Source: Kangsaoukella pontilimi
GTDB taxonomy: Bacteria > Pseudomonadota > Alphaproteobacteria > Rhodobacterales > Rhodobacteraceae
Reading direction: 5' to 3'
DNA: 64,000 nt
Assembly (NCBI RefSeq): GCF_009830125.1
Contig: NZ_WUPT01000002.1
Coordinates: forward strand, 620,001-684,000
Under the pieces are notes generated by a model, which was not told where the DNA came from, made no database searches, and saw only the letters and a program-made list of their open reading frames with translations. Shown one piece after another: positions 24,392-33,178 of this stretch (positions are counted from its first letter, which is position 1; the number at the start of each line of letters is the position of its first letter). The position numbers and the translations under genes were made by a program.

Positions 24392-25621
24392 ATGCGCACA
24401 GCGACCCTACAGGATGCCACGGCGTTCCCCTTCTGGCGCCGCCCGATCACGCTTCTGTTCCTCATGGCAGCAGCGATGCCCTTGGCATTCTCGACATGGT
24501 CCGCCCTTCTGAACAACTTCGTCATCGAACAGGCGGGGTTTACCGGGGTCGAAATCGGCTGGCTGCATACGGTGCGCGAGATTCCCGGATTTCTGGCGGT
24601 GGGCGTGATCTTCGTCATCATGTTCATGCGCGAACAGGTGCTGGGTCTGGTCTCTTTGCTGATGCTGGGCGCGGCGTCGGCGGTGACGGCGTGGTTTCCG
24701 ACTTATGGCGGGCTGCTGATGGTCACGCTCATCTCCTCGATCGGGTTTCACTATTTCGAGACGGTCAACCAGTCGCTTCAGCTGCAGTGGCTTCCCAAGG
24801 CCCGCGCGCCGCAGATGCTTGGCATCATCGTGGCTATCGGCTCGGGCGCGTCGCTTCTGTCCTACGGGCTGCTCGTGGCGACATGGGAAGTGTTCGACCT
24901 GAGCTACAACACCGTCTACCTGATCTCGGGCGGGGCCTGCGTGGCCATCGCGATCTATTGCATGATCGCCTTTCCGCAGTTCGAGGCGCCGGACCCCCAG
25001 ATCAAGAAAATGGTCTTCCGCCGCCGCTACTGGCTCTACTACGCGCTTCAGTTCATGGCGGGCGCGCGTCGGCAGATTTTCCTGGTTTTCGCGGCCTTCA
25101 TGATGGTCGAGCGGTTCGGCTTCGAAGTGCACGAAGTGTCGGCGCTGATGCTGATCAACTTTCTGGCCAACATGATCTTCGCCCCGCTCATGGGACGCGC
25201 CGTGGGCCGCTTCGGCGAAAGGAACGCTCTGGCCTTCGAATATGTGGGGCTGATCTGCGTGTTTCTGGCCTATGGCGGCATCTACTGGTTCGGATGGGGC
25301 GTGGTTCTGGCCGCCGTTCTTTACGTTCTGGATCATTTGTTCTTCGCGCTGGCCTTCGCGCAGAAGACCTATTTCCAGAAAATCGCGGACCCGCGGGACA
25401 TCGCGCCCACGGCGGCAGTGGCCTTTACGATCAACCATATCGCGGCGGTCTTCCTGCCGGCGCTTCTGGGGTATCTCTGGATCGTGTCGCCGGGCGGGGT
25501 ATTCATGCTGGCCGCAGGAATGGCGTTCACCTCGCTCTGCCTTGCGCTGATGATCCCGCGCCATCCCGAGCCCGGTCACGAGACCGTGTTCTCGCGCGGT
25601 CTTCCTGCCCCGGCAGAGTAG
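24392..25621 (+). CDS. MFS transporter
   Basis: The 409-residue protein has about twelve hydrophobic helices and a central cytoplasmic loop ([20 protein letters not shown]) splitting two six-helix halves, typical of the major facilitator superfamily. Motif A-like charged turns occur after helix 2 and near [13 protein letters not shown]. Nothing in the sequence names the substrate. It starts at ATG 24392, 42 nt after the cytochrome b561 stop, with no strong ribosome-binding site visible, so it may be cotranscribed with the YceI pair. Confidence 0.8.
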   Translation: MRTATLQDATAFPFWRRPITLLFLMAAAMPLAFSTWSALLNNFVIEQAGFTGVEIGWLHTVREIPGFLAVGVIFVIMFMREQVLGLVSLLMLGAASAVTAWFPTYGGLLMVTLISSIGFHYFETVNQSLQLQWLPKARAPQMLGIIVAIGSGASLLSYGLLVATWEVFDLSYNTVYLISGGACVAIAIYCMIAFPQFEAPDPQIKKMVFRRRYWLYYALQFMAGARRQIFLVFAAFMMVERFGFEVHEVSALMLINFLANMIFAPLMGRAVGRFGERNALAFEYVGLICVFLAYGGIYWFGWGVVLAAVLYVLDHLFFALAFAQKTYFQKIADPRDIAPTAAVAFTINHIAAVFLPALLGYLWIVSPGGVFMLAAGMAFTSLCLALMIPRHPEPGHETVFSRGLPAPAE

Positions 25622-25673
25622 CGAAGCCGCGCGTCCGCACCTATATTCCCGGCATGAACAAAGGAGTGACCGC

Positions 25674-26324
25674 ATGTTTCTCTTGAAGAGAAAAAAGGCC
25701 GAAATGATTGCCGCCGACGAGGCGCTTCCGGGCCGCGACAACGCCATTCCGACGGCCGAGACGCATTTCGTTTCGGGGCGCGCGCTGACGCTCGACGTGC
25801 CGGCGGACCATGAGGTGGCAATGTTCGGTATGGGATGTTTCTGGGGCGTCGAGCGGATGTTCTGGAAGCTGGACGGAGTGTATCTGACCATGGTGGGTTA
25901 CGCCGCCGGTCACACGCCGAACCCGACCTATCAGGAGGTCTGCACCGGCTCGACCGGGCATAACGAGATTGTGCGCGTGGTCTATGATCCTGCGGTAATT
26001 TCCTATGAGGAGCTGCTCAGGGTCTTCTGGGAAGGCCATGATCCGACCCAGGGCATGCGTCAGGGCAACGATGTCGGCACGCAGTACCGTTCGGGCATCT
26101 ACGTGTTCAACGAGGCACAGCGGGCTGCCGCCGAGGAGACGCTGAAGATGTTCGAACCCCGGCTGAAGGCCAAGGGCTATGGCGCGGTCACGACCGAGAT
26201 CCGCGATGCGCCCGAGTTCTATTTCGCCGAGGATTACCACCAGCAATACCTTGCCAAGAATCCGGCAGGCTATTGCGGTATCGGCGGGACGGGCGTCACC
26301 TGCCCGATCGGCACGGGCGCCTGA
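25674..26324 (+). CDS. msrA: Peptide methionine sulfoxide reductase A
   Basis: The 216-residue enzyme reduces methionine-S-sulfoxide in proteins. The catalytic motif GCFWG puts the nucleophile at Cys55, the family segment [13 protein letters not shown] follows, and two C-terminal cysteines (Cys201 and Cys210) are placed for thioredoxin-dependent recycling. A ~40-residue N-terminal extension without a signal sequence precedes the domain. AAAGGAG lies before ATG 25674. A perfect 12-bp hairpin follows the gene. Confidence 0.95.
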   Translation: MFLLKRKKAEMIAADEALPGRDNAIPTAETHFVSGRALTLDVPADHEVAMFGMGCFWGVERMFWKLDGVYLTMVGYAAGHTPNPTYQEVCTGSTGHNEIVRVVYDPAVISYEELLRVFWEGHDPTQGMRQGNDVGTQYRSGIYVFNEAQRAAAEETLKMFEPRLKAKGYGAVTTEIRDAPEFYFAEDYHQQYLAKNPAGYCGIGGTGVTCPIGTGA

Positions 26325-26355
26325 TCCCTTTTTTTCTCCGCCTTCGGCGTCGACC

Positions 26356-26412
26356 GGCTGGAGGGGCGCTGCCCCTCCAGCCCTCCCCGGAGTACTTCTG
26401 AACAGAAGAAGG
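26356..26412 (+). repeat. Perfect 12-bp hairpin followed by a conserved 24-nt repeat (copy 1)
   Basis: GGCTGGAGGGGC (26356-26367) and GCCCCTCCAGCC (26371-26382) form a perfect stem with a 3-nt loop. It is followed after 6 nt by a 24-nt element (26389-26412, GGAGTACTTCTGAACAGAAG then AAGG) that contains the palindrome CTTCTG-AA-CAGAAG. A 21/24 match to this element occurs at 30818-30841, also behind a GC hairpin and just before a gene. I read this as a dispersed intergenic repeat; the hairpin may also terminate msrA. Confidence 0.7.
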
Positions 26413-26449
26413 ATTGACGCGGTGCCGTCGGGCGGCGTAGGCGCCGATC

Positions 26450-27322
26450 ATGACCACGTGGACCGCATTGACGACAGTATCGGGCAAGGCTCAGGCCGAG
26501 GCCCTTGGCGAGGCGTTGGAACAGGTCGTTCCGGAACCGGTGGGTGTCGGCGTCTTCGAGATCGAGGACGGGCGCGACCTTTGGGAAGTGGGCGGCTATT
26601 TCACCGAAGCGCCGGACGCGGTCTCGCTGGCGCTTCTGGCGGCGGCATGGAGCGCGGGCGAGTTCGTGGTCTCGGAAGTGCCCGAGACCGACTGGGTCGC
26701 CCATGTGCGGCGCGAATTGAGCCCTGTCGAGGCGGGACGGTTCTTTGTCTACGGCGCGCATGACGCCGACAAGGTGCCCGAGGGGCGGATCGCACTCAGG
26801 ATTGAGGCGGCGATGGCGTTCGGCACGGGGCATCACGGGACGACGCTCGGCTGTCTCCGGGCGCTGGACCGGCTGGTGACGGAGGGGCTGGTTGCGGACC
26901 GTGTGGCCGATATCGGCTGTGGGACCGCCGTTCTCGCGATGGCGGCGGCCTCGGTATGGCCGGGCCAGGTTGTCGCGTCGGATATCGACGCTGTCGCTGT
27001 CGATGTCGCTCGGGCCAATCTTGAGGCGAACGGGCTTGAGACCCGCGTGACCTGTGTGGAGGCGGCGGGCTTTGGCCACCCGATGCTTGACGGTGAGGCG
27101 CGATTCGACCTTGTCTTCGCGAATATCCTCAAAGGACCGCTTCTGATGCTGGCCGAGGACATGGCGCGGGCCGTTTCACCCGGTGGTCATGCGATCTTGA
27201 GCGGGCTTCTGACCGATCAGGCGGAAGAGATTCTCGAGCATTATCGACGGGCCGGGTTCAATACCGTCCACCGTGAAGACATTGTCGACTGGACGACGCT
27301 GACATTGTCCAGAATTCGCTGA
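26450..27322 (+). CDS. prmA: Ribosomal protein L11 methyltransferase
   Basis: The 290-residue protein is a class I SAM-dependent methyltransferase of the PrmA type, which trimethylates lysines and the N-terminus of ribosomal protein L11. The N-terminal ~110 residues form the L11-binding part; the SAM domain follows with AFGTGHHGTTLGCLRAL, the motif I glycine box VADIGCGTAVLAMAAA (~153-168) and VFANILKGPLLMLAEDM in place of the usual NPPY-like motif, as in PrmA. It starts at ATG 26450 without an obvious strong ribosome-binding site, 37 nt after the repeat element. Confidence 0.93.
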   Translation: MTTWTALTTVSGKAQAEALGEALEQVVPEPVGVGVFEIEDGRDLWEVGGYFTEAPDAVSLALLAAAWSAGEFVVSEVPETDWVAHVRRELSPVEAGRFFVYGAHDADKVPEGRIALRIEAAMAFGTGHHGTTLGCLRALDRLVTEGLVADRVADIGCGTAVLAMAAASVWPGQVVASDIDAVAVDVARANLEANGLETRVTCVEAAGFGHPMLDGEARFDLVFANILKGPLLMLAEDMARAVSPGGHAILSGLLTDQAEEILEHYRRAGFNTVHREDIVDWTTLTLSRIR

Positions 27323-27429
27323 ATTTTAGCGAAAGTAAGACGTTTCAAGCCTTTGCGCCACATTAGCGCCACAATTTCCGGTCTTATTTCCAAGGTCGAC
27401 CGGGGGGTCGGCAAACCGGAGGCTGCCAG

Positions 27430-27777
27430 ATGTCTGCATATCAGTTCGATGAATTCGAGCGTCGTATGCGTCGGATCAACCGGCGCCACACGAAGCTGAG
27501 CCAGGGTTACGTGACGACCGTGAATGACGACGGTCTGGTCATCGCCAAGCCGCATCGCAGGAAAAGCGGATCGGCTTTGCGCGGATTGGCCCTGATCGCG
27601 ATCGTGGTCTTGGTGTTCAAGGGGTTCCTGCACGCGCAGCTTGGAATTGATGCCTATGACGAGCGGGTCGAGCGGCTGGCGGGCGGAAACGCGGTCGAGC
27701 AGGCCGGCGCATGGATCATGACGCCCGATCCCGTCACGCTTATGCTGTCAGAACAGATTTCTTCCCTCGTGCGCTAA
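27430..27777 (+). CDS. Conserved single-pass membrane protein of unknown function
   Basis: The 115-residue protein has a basic N-terminus (FERRMRRINRRHTKLSQGYV, then KPHRRKSG), one transmembrane helix at about 49-66 (LRGLALIAIVVLVFKGFL) and a ~50-residue C-terminal part likely periplasmic (DERVERLAGGNAVEQAG). No domain is recognised; the style is that of small conserved proteins in Rhodobacteraceae. GGAGG seven nt upstream supports ATG 27430. It follows prmA and ends 92 nt before a convergent DUF1127 gene, with a shared hairpin between them. Confidence 0.7.
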   Translation: MSAYQFDEFERRMRRINRRHTKLSQGYVTTVNDDGLVIAKPHRRKSGSALRGLALIAIVVLVFKGFLHAQLGIDAYDERVERLAGGNAVEQAGAWIMTPDPVTLMLSEQISSLVR

Positions 27778-27809
27778 AGCTCTGCGGCACGTCCGCTGCC
27801 GACACGCAC

Positions 27810-27845
27810 AAAAAACGGCCGCGTCCGGCAGGGGCGCGGCCGTTT
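27810..27845 (-). terminator. Strong hairpin terminator for the DUF1127 gene, possibly bidirectional
   Basis: AAACGGCCGCG (27813-27823) pairs perfectly with CGCGGCCGTTT (27835-27845). On the minus strand it ends in six T (A-run 27810-27815), a textbook terminator 23 nt after the DUF1127 stop. On the plus strand only TTT follows, so termination of the convergent gene is weaker. Confidence 0.85.
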
Positions 27846-27868
27846 CGCCATTTCTGGCGCGAAGGTGC

Positions 27869-28084
27869 TTAGTAGCCGGTGCGGCGCAGCATCTTGTCGA
27901 GATCGGCGCGGGTGAGACCGATATCGTCGAGCTCTTCCGGCGACAGTTCGAGAAGCGCCTTGCGGGTGCGGCGATCCGAATGCCATTCCATGATCGCCGA
28001 AGCGATCCGGTAGGCGGCGCGGGAAATGGTGTCGGACAGGACTGCCGGGCGGCCAGCAGCGCGGGGGTCATCGAGAAGGGCCAT
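27869..28084 (-). CDS. DUF1127 small protein (second copy in window)
   Basis: The 71-residue frame starts MALLDDPRAAG at 28084 with AAAGGA eight nt upstream; the longer frame to 28327 reads through an AT-rich promoter region. The C-terminal half is a DUF1127 domain: MEWHSDRRTRKALLELSPEE followed by LDDIGLTRADLDKML. Like the copy at 15561-15770 it is monocistronic, with its own promoter region and terminator. Members of the family are small basic proteins, some RNA-binding; no specific target can be read. Confidence 0.85.
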   Translation of the reverse strand: MALLDDPRAAGRPAVLSDTISRAAYRIASAIMEWHSDRRTRKALLELSPEELDDIGLTRADLDKMLRRTGY

Positions 28085-28510
28085 CACGGTCATCCTTTGT
28101 GTTTGAGGCAGCGCAAAGCTGCGTTGAAGACTGCCGGCAGTTATGGTGGCGCGTCGCCTGCGGCAAGCCCATTTCTTGCATGTCAGGGATGCAAAAACGT
28201 CATAGGTCGAAATCGCGGTTAAGTGTTCGTAATAGATAAACAATTCAGAGATCGAAGATGTCGTTTTCAGCATTCGGAGTGGCGCTTTCCGGCGGCATTT
28301 GACGCCTAAGGTGTCGCGAGCGTACAAGGCACACTGATGCCACAGAGCAGGACTTATCGTCGTATCCCAACCGCCCGTTGCACGCGGGCAACGCCTTCGA
28401 CAACCGGCGGGCCGGCAAGGGCACGATTCGGGGCTGCCATCCGCAAAGCTCTTGGAAGATGTTCGCGTTTCGTGCTAACCGTGATCAAAAGCAGAACGAG
28501 CAGGTGAGGC
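28085..28510. other. Divergent intergenic region upstream of ruvC and a DUF1127 gene
   Basis: These 426 bases contain an AT-rich segment around 28210-28270 (the sequence CGTAATAGATAAACAATTCA) that probably holds the DUF1127 promoter, and a GC-rich half toward ruvC. A LexA-box-like element sits at 28461-28475. No credible open frame is present on either strand. Confidence 0.55.
28461..28475 (+). promoter_or_regulatory. LexA-box-like element upstream of ruvC
   Basis: GTTC, seven bases, then GTGC lies 36 nt before the ruvC ATG. The Alphaproteobacterial SOS box is GTTC-N7-GTTC, so this differs at one base. Position and target fit SOS control of ruvCAB, but one mismatch in an eight-base consensus is weak evidence. 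Confidence 0.35.
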
Positions 28511-29017
28511 ATGCGTGTGATGGGGCTGGATCCGGGGCTGCGCGCCCTTGGATGGGGTGTCGTCGAGACGTCCGGGTCCCGGCTTGTACATGTCGCCAAC
28601 GGGGTCTGCCGCACGTCGGCCGGACCGCTGGGCCAGAGGCTGGCCGCGCTATTCGAAGAGTTGTCGGATATTTTCGCGCGCTTTGCGCCGGATGAGGCTG
28701 CCGTTGAGCAGACCTTCGTCAACAAGGACGCCGCAGGCACTCTGAAGCTGGGTCAGGCGCGGGGTATCGCGCTTCTGGTGCCGTCGCGGGCGGGTATTGT
28801 CGTGGGCGAATACGCCCCCAATGCGATCAAGAAGGCGGTGGTCGGTGTCGGCCATGCCACAAAGGACCAGATCGGGCACATGGTGCGGCTGCAGCTTCCC
28901 GGTGTCGAGATCGCCGGGCCGGACGCTGCGGATGCGCTCGCCATCGCGATCTGCCACGCGCATCTCTGTCAGAGCCGTTCTCGGCAGGTCGCGGCCGCCG
29001 TGGGAGGCGCGCGATGA
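28511..29017 (+). CDS. ruvC: Holliday junction resolvase RuvC
   Basis: The 168-residue endonuclease cuts Holliday junctions during recombination. The acidic catalytic residues are all visible: Asp7 (MGLDPGL), Glu66 (AVEQTFV), and Asp138 and Asp141 ([11 protein letters not shown]). AGGTGAGG precedes the ATG. The stop overlaps the ruvA start by 4 nt, so ruvC, ruvA and ruvB form one operon. Confidence 0.96.
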   Translation: MRVMGLDPGLRALGWGVVETSGSRLVHVANGVCRTSAGPLGQRLAALFEELSDIFARFAPDEAAVEQTFVNKDAAGTLKLGQARGIALLVPSRAGIVVGEYAPNAIKKAVVGVGHATKDQIGHMVRLQLPGVEIAGPDAADALAIAICHAHLCQSRSRQVAAAVGGAR

Positions 29018-29679
29018 TCGGGCGACTGGCCGGTCGGGTTGAATACCGGGGCAGCGATCACGTTCTGATCGATGTGCGGGGGGTCGGTTATGTCGTCCAC
29101 GTGAGCGAGCGGACGCTTGCAGCGCTTCCGCCCGTGGGGCAGGCGGCGGCGCTTTACACGGATCTTCTGGTGCGTGAGGACCTGCTTCAATTGTTCGGGT
29201 TTCCGACGCTGGCCGAGAAGGAGTGGCACAGGCTCTTGATGGGCGTGCAGGGGATCGGCGCCAAGGCGTCGATGGCGATTCTTGGCACGCTCGGGCCGGA
29301 CGGTGTGGCGCGCGCGATCGCGTTGGGCGACTGGGCCTCGATCAAGGCGGCGCCGGGCGTGGGTCCGAAGATCGCGCAGCGCGTGGTCAACGAGTTGAAG
29401 GGCAAGGCGCCCGCGATGATGGGCATGGGCGCTGGCGGTGCCGCGTCGGCGAACACCTCGGAGGTGATCGAGGATGCGGGTGATGGTGTGGTCGCGCCTG
29501 TCCCGCAGATGCCGGCTTCGAATGGCGCTGAGGCCGAGGCGATGTCGGCTCTGTCCAATCTGGGTTATGCGCCGGCCGATGCGGCGCGCGCCGTGGCCGA
29601 GGCCGCGCGGGCGCTCGACGGGGCAGAGACGCCTCAACTGATCCGCGAGGCGCTCCGGCGTCTGGCACCGAAAGGGTGA
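29014..29679 (+). CDS. ruvA: Holliday junction DNA-binding protein RuvA
   Basis: The 221-residue protein has the N-terminal OB fold ([20 protein letters not shown]), the helix-hairpin-helix pair in the middle ([17 protein letters not shown] and [20 protein letters not shown]) and a C-terminal RuvB-contacting three-helix domain ([20 protein letters not shown]) behind a glycine/alanine-rich flexible linker. RuvA tetramers hold the four-way junction flat for RuvB. The ATG overlaps the ruvC stop. Confidence 0.96.
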   Translation: MIGRLAGRVEYRGSDHVLIDVRGVGYVVHVSERTLAALPPVGQAAALYTDLLVREDLLQLFGFPTLAEKEWHRLLMGVQGIGAKASMAILGTLGPDGVARAIALGDWASIKAAPGVGPKIAQRVVNELKGKAPAMMGMGAGGAASANTSEVIEDAGDGVVAPVPQMPASNGAEAEAMSALSNLGYAPADAARAVAEAARALDGAETPQLIREALRRLAPKG

Positions 29680-29711
29680 GCGATGGCGCGAATGCCGGAT
29701 AGGTTGGCGGT

Positions 29712-30734
29712 ATGAACGGTTCCGACCCGACACTCCGTCCCGAGTCCCGGCCCGAGGACGCTGACAGGGCGCTTCGGCCCGAAACGCTGTCCGATTTCGT
29801 GGGGCAGGCCGAGGCGCGGTCGAACCTCCGTGTTTTCATCGAGAGTGCCCGGTCGCGGGCGGCCGCGATGGATCATACCCTGTTTCACGGCCCGCCCGGT
29901 CTGGGCAAGACAACGCTGGCGCAAATCATCGCGCGCGAGCTTGGCGTGAATTTCCGTATGACGAGCGGGCCGGTTCTGGCCAAGGCGGGGGACCTGGCCG
30001 CGATCCTGACCAATCTCGAGGCGCGCGACGTTCTCTTCATCGACGAGATCCACCGGCTGAACCCGGCGGTGGAAGAGGTTCTCTATCCGGCTATGGAGGA
30101 TTTCGAGCTGGACCTTGTCATCGGCGAGGGGCCGGCGGCGCGAACGGTACGCATCGAACTGCAACCCTTCACGCTGGTGGGCGCGACGACGCGCCTGGGC
30201 CTGTTGACCACGCCGCTCCGCGACCGGTTCGGCATTCCGATCCGGCTTCAGTTCTACAGCGAGGAAGAGCTGTTCCGCATCGTCGCGCGCGGTGCGGGCC
30301 TGTTGGGGATCGAGGCCGAGGAGAGCGGGCTCAGGGTCATCGCGCGGCGCGCGCGGGGCACGCCCCGGATCGCCGGGCGGCTCCTGCGGCGCGTGGTGGA
30401 TTTCGCGGTGGTCGAGGGCGAAGGGCGCCTGACCGGCGCTCTGGCGGATAGCGCGCTGACGCGGCTCGGCGTGGATGCCTTGGGTCTCGATGGCGCGGAC
30501 CGGCGCTATCTCCGGTTGATTGCCGAGAGCTATCAGGGCGGGCCCGTCGGCGTGGAAACGCTCTCGGCGGCGCTCTCGGAAAGCCGGGACGCGATCGAAG
30601 AGGTCATCGAGCCGTACCTGCTGCAGCAGGGGCTCATCCAGAGGACGCCACGCGGGCGGATGCTGGCGTCGGGTGCCTGGACCCATCTGGGGATGGTCCC
30701 ACCGGACGCTCCGGGCCAGCCTGAGCTATTCTGA
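29712..30734 (+). CDS. ruvB: Holliday junction branch-migration helicase RuvB
   Basis: The 340-residue AAA+ motor drives branch migration. Walker A is [12 protein letters not shown] near residue 60, Walker [10 protein letters not shown] near 110, sensor/arginine-finger region [16 protein letters not shown], and a C-terminal winged helix ([16 protein letters not shown]). It begins 32 nt after ruvA. The gene ends in a hairpin-poor gap holding the second copy of the 24-nt repeat. Confidence 0.97.
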   Translation: MNGSDPTLRPESRPEDADRALRPETLSDFVGQAEARSNLRVFIESARSRAAAMDHTLFHGPPGLGKTTLAQIIARELGVNFRMTSGPVLAKAGDLAAILTNLEARDVLFIDEIHRLNPAVEEVLYPAMEDFELDLVIGEGPAARTVRIELQPFTLVGATTRLGLLTTPLRDRFGIPIRLQFYSEEELFRIVARGAGLLGIEAEESGLRVIARRARGTPRIAGRLLRRVVDFAVVEGEGRLTGALADSALTRLGVDALGLDGADRRYLRLIAESYQGGPVGVETLSAALSESRDAIEEVIEPYLLQQGLIQRTPRGRMLASGAWTHLGMVPPDAPGQPELF

Positions 30735-30817
30735 CGGCTTTCCGAAATGAGACGCCTGCGGCGTCACGCGAGGTTTTGTGCCGCGTGTTCCACGTGTCGC
30801 GATGCGCGCTCCGCGCG

Positions 30818-30841
30818 GGAGTATTTTCGAACAGAAGAAGG
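30818..30841 (+). repeat. Conserved 24-nt intergenic repeat (copy 2)
   Basis: This element (GGAGTATTTTCGAACAGAAG then AAGG) matches 21 of 24 bases of the copy at 26389-26412. Here too it is preceded by a small GC hairpin (GCGCG-CTC-CGCGC) and lies between the end of one gene (ruvB) and the start of the next (30880). Confidence 0.65.
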
Positions 30842-30879
30842 GGCTGGCCCGCCCTCGTCGGGAGAGGTAGGGCTGTGAC

Positions 30880-31503
30880 ATGACTGAAACCGAGGTCGAG
30901 AAATTCTTCACGCGCGCCGACGGATCCTATCTGTTCGCCCGATGGGGCCGGCCCATCGTGCCCGTGGTGTTCGGGGTGGACGATAGGACCCTGTCGATCG
31001 TCAAGGGCGCGATCGATGCGGTCGTGGCGCTGGCCGATCACCGGATGGCGGATACAGATCCCGAGCTGGGGGCCAACCTTGTCATGTTCTTTTTCCGGGA
31101 ATGGTCCGAGCTTTTGGAAACGCCCGATCTTGACCGGTTGGTGCCAGAGCTGGAGGGCCTTGTCGGGCGACTGACCGAGGCGGATGCCAACCAGTACCGC
31201 CTGTTCCGCTTCGATCCCGATGGCGCGATCAAGGCGGCCTTCGTCTTTGTCCGGATGGATGCGGCGCTGTCGTCGATGGCGGCGGAGGACCTGGCGCTGG
31301 CGCAGGCGGCGGAGAGTATCGTCCTCTGGTCGGACACAGCCTTTCGCGAGAAAGGCCCCTTGGGTCGGGCGGGCGATAGGGTCGTTCTGCGCCCGGACGT
31401 GGCGGCGGTCATCCGGTCGGCCTATGACCCGGTAATGCCCGCCATGGCCACCGATCCCAGCCACGCCATCCGGCTCGCCGCACGGGTGGGGCAGATGCAA
31501 TGA
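30880..31503 (+). CDS. Conserved cytoplasmic protein of unknown function, coupled to ybgC
   Basis: I do not recognise this 207-residue protein. It has no signal peptide or membrane helix and a mixed alpha/beta character: a hydrophobic strand IVPVVFGVDD, a LVMFFFREWSELLE helix, and a FRFDPDGAIKAAFVFVRMD strand pair, ending with a helix rich in alanine. Its TGA overlaps the ATG of ybgC by 4 nt, so it is translated together with the tol-pal genes. That context suggests a link with the envelope operon or with acyl-group metabolism, but no function is claimed. Confidence 0.7.
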   Translation: MTETEVEKFFTRADGSYLFARWGRPIVPVVFGVDDRTLSIVKGAIDAVVALADHRMADTDPELGANLVMFFFREWSELLETPDLDRLVPELEGLVGRLTEADANQYRLFRFDPDGAIKAAFVFVRMDAALSSMAAEDLALAQAAESIVLWSDTAFREKGPLGRAGDRVVLRPDVAAVIRSAYDPVMPAMATDPSHAIRLAARVGQMQ

Positions 31504-31889
31504 CCCACCGGATGGATGTGCGCGTCTACTATGAGGATACCGATCTTGCGGGCATCGTTTACTACGCAAATTACCTGCGCTTCATCGAGCGGGGGCGGAC
31601 GGAATGGGTGCGCGAGCTTGGCGTGGATCAGTCGAAGCTGAAGCGCGAGACGGGTCTGGTCTTTGCGGTCCGGCGCGTCGAAGCGGATTACCTGACCCCT
31701 GCGCGTTTCGATGACGTGCTGACGGTCGAGACCCGGCCGATCCGCGTGGGCGGCGCAAAGATCGAGGTGGATCAGGCGATCCTGAGGGGCAAGAAGGTGC
31801 TGTTTACCGCCCGCGTCACCCTTGCCGTCCTGACCGAAAGCGGCCGTGCCGGGCGCCTGCCGGCGGAAATACGCCAACTTATGGCGTGA
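31500..31889 (+). CDS. ybgC: Tol-Pal-associated acyl-CoA thioesterase
   Basis: The 129-residue hotdog-fold enzyme carries the 4HBT-type active site YYEDTDLAGIVYYANYLRFI with the catalytic Asp at residue 15, followed by ERGRTEW. YbgC proteins hydrolyse acyl-CoA or acyl-ACP and head the tol-pal cluster in many Proteobacteria, perhaps tying phospholipid synthesis to envelope constriction. The start overlaps the stop of the preceding unknown gene. Confidence 0.94.
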   Translation: MTHRMDVRVYYEDTDLAGIVYYANYLRFIERGRTEWVRELGVDQSKLKRETGLVFAVRRVEADYLTPARFDDVLTVETRPIRVGGAKIEVDQAILRGKKVLFTARVTLAVLTESGRAGRLPAEIRQLMA

Positions 31890-31997
31890 CGCCGCGCTCA
31901 CGGCTTCGTGGTTCCATTCCCGCTTGCGTTCGGATAATCTGCGTCGCAACGAGGGCCTTAAAAAACAAGCTTGGCCCCGGAGAAAGAGCAGGCAGTC

Positions 31998-32696
31998 ATG
32001 GAAGCAGGAACTCTCGCGGTCGCGCATGAGGTCGACTTCTCGTTTTTCGGGTTGTTCGCGCGCGCAACGCTGACCGTCCAACTGGTGATGCTGGTGCTGA
32101 TCATCGCATCGGTCTGGTCCTGGGCGATCATCTGGACGAAACACCGGTTGTTCCGGCAGGCGCGGGCCGAGGCGGCGGTCTTTGAGGACGCGTTCTGGTC
32201 GGGCGAGCCGCTGGAGCAGCTCTACGAGCAGGTGGGTCCGTCGCCAGAAGGCAGGTCCGAGCGGATATTCGCCGCTGGCATGACCGAATGGGAACGATCT
32301 CACAAGGCGGGTGGCGGCATGATCCCCGGCGCGCAGGTTCGGATCGACCGGTCTATGGATGTGGCGATCCAGAAGGAGAGCGAAGAGCTTCAGTCGGGGC
32401 TGACTGTGCTGGCGACGGTCGGATCGACCGCGCCCTTCATCGGTCTTTTCGGCACGGTCTGGGGCATCATGAATGCCTTCATCGAGATCGGACAGTCGCA
32501 GTCGACTAGCCTTGCCGTCGTTGCCCCCGGTATCGCCGAGGCGCTGCTGGCCACCGGGCTTGGCCTTCTGGCGGCGATCCCGGCGGTGATATTCTACAAC
32601 AAGCTCTCGTCTGATGCGGACCGGATCGTTGGCGGATACGAGGCCTTTGCCGATGAATTCGCCACCATCCTGAGCCGGCAACTGGACGCCGCCTGA
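31998..32696 (+). CDS. tolQ: Tol-Pal proton-channel subunit TolQ
   Basis: The 232-residue protein has an ExbB/MotA-type layout: one N-terminal helix (VQLVMLVLIIASVWSWAIIW), a large cytoplasmic region and two C-terminal helices (GLTVLATVGSTAPFIGLFGT and LLATGLGLLAAIPAVIFYN). With TolR it forms the proton-driven stator that energises TolA. I start it at ATG 31998; an upstream TTG at 31971 is possible but unneeded. The TGA stop is separated from the tolR ATG by one base. Confidence 0.95.
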   Translation: MEAGTLAVAHEVDFSFFGLFARATLTVQLVMLVLIIASVWSWAIIWTKHRLFRQARAEAAVFEDAFWSGEPLEQLYEQVGPSPEGRSERIFAAGMTEWERSHKAGGGMIPGAQVRIDRSMDVAIQKESEELQSGLTVLATVGSTAPFIGLFGTVWGIMNAFIEIGQSQSTSLAVVAPGIAEALLATGLGLLAAIPAVIFYNKLSSDADRIVGGYEAFADEFATILSRQLDAA

Positions 32697-32697
32697 G

Positions 32698-33171
32698 ATG
32701 GGCGCGGCGGTCCAGACGGCAGGCGAGAACGGCTCGCGCCGGCGCGGAAGGCGGCGGCGCGCCCGGCCCATGTCCGAGATCAACGTCACGCCCTTCGTGG
32801 ACGTGATGATGGTGCTTCTCATCATCTTCATGGTGGCCGCGCCCCTTCAGGTGGTGGGCGTGCCGATCGAGTTGCCGCGAAGCGCGGCCTCTTCACTGCC
32901 CACGGATCAGGAAGAACCGTTGACGGTGACCCTGACTGCCGACGGGGCGACGACGATCCAGACGACCGAGGTGACCGATGACGAGATCGTGCCGCGCCTT
33001 CGCGCGATCCTGACCGAACGGACCTCGGATCGTGTCTTCCTGAGGGCGGATGGCGGCATTCCCTATGCGCGGGTTGTGCAGGTGATGGGCGCGCTCAATG
33101 CGGCGGGGATCACGAATATCGGTCTGGTGACGGATGTGGGCGGTCCGCGCATGGACGGACGGGACGGGTGA
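32698..33171 (+). CDS. tolR: Tol-Pal stator subunit TolR
   Basis: The 157-residue ExbD-family protein has a basic N-terminus (SRRRGRRRRARPMSEINVTP), one helix with the proton-relay aspartate in TPFVDVMMVLLIIFMVAAPL, and a periplasmic domain ending in TNIGLVTDVGG. It works with TolQ. The arginine-rich cytoplasmic head of ~20 residues is longer than in enterics. Confidence 0.95.
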   Translation: MGAAVQTAGENGSRRRGRRRRARPMSEINVTPFVDVMMVLLIIFMVAAPLQVVGVPIELPRSAASSLPTDQEEPLTVTLTADGATTIQTTEVTDDEIVPRLRAILTERTSDRVFLRADGGIPYARVVQVMGALNAAGITNIGLVTDVGGPRMDGRDG

Positions 33172-33178
33172 CGGCGTC

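Noticed and set aside
33134-33178. ATG 33134 as the tolA start
   Set aside because: It would overlap tolR by 38 nt and prefix the anchor with residues that mirror the tolR end; GTG 33179 gives a normal short cytoplasmic head. The choice remains open.
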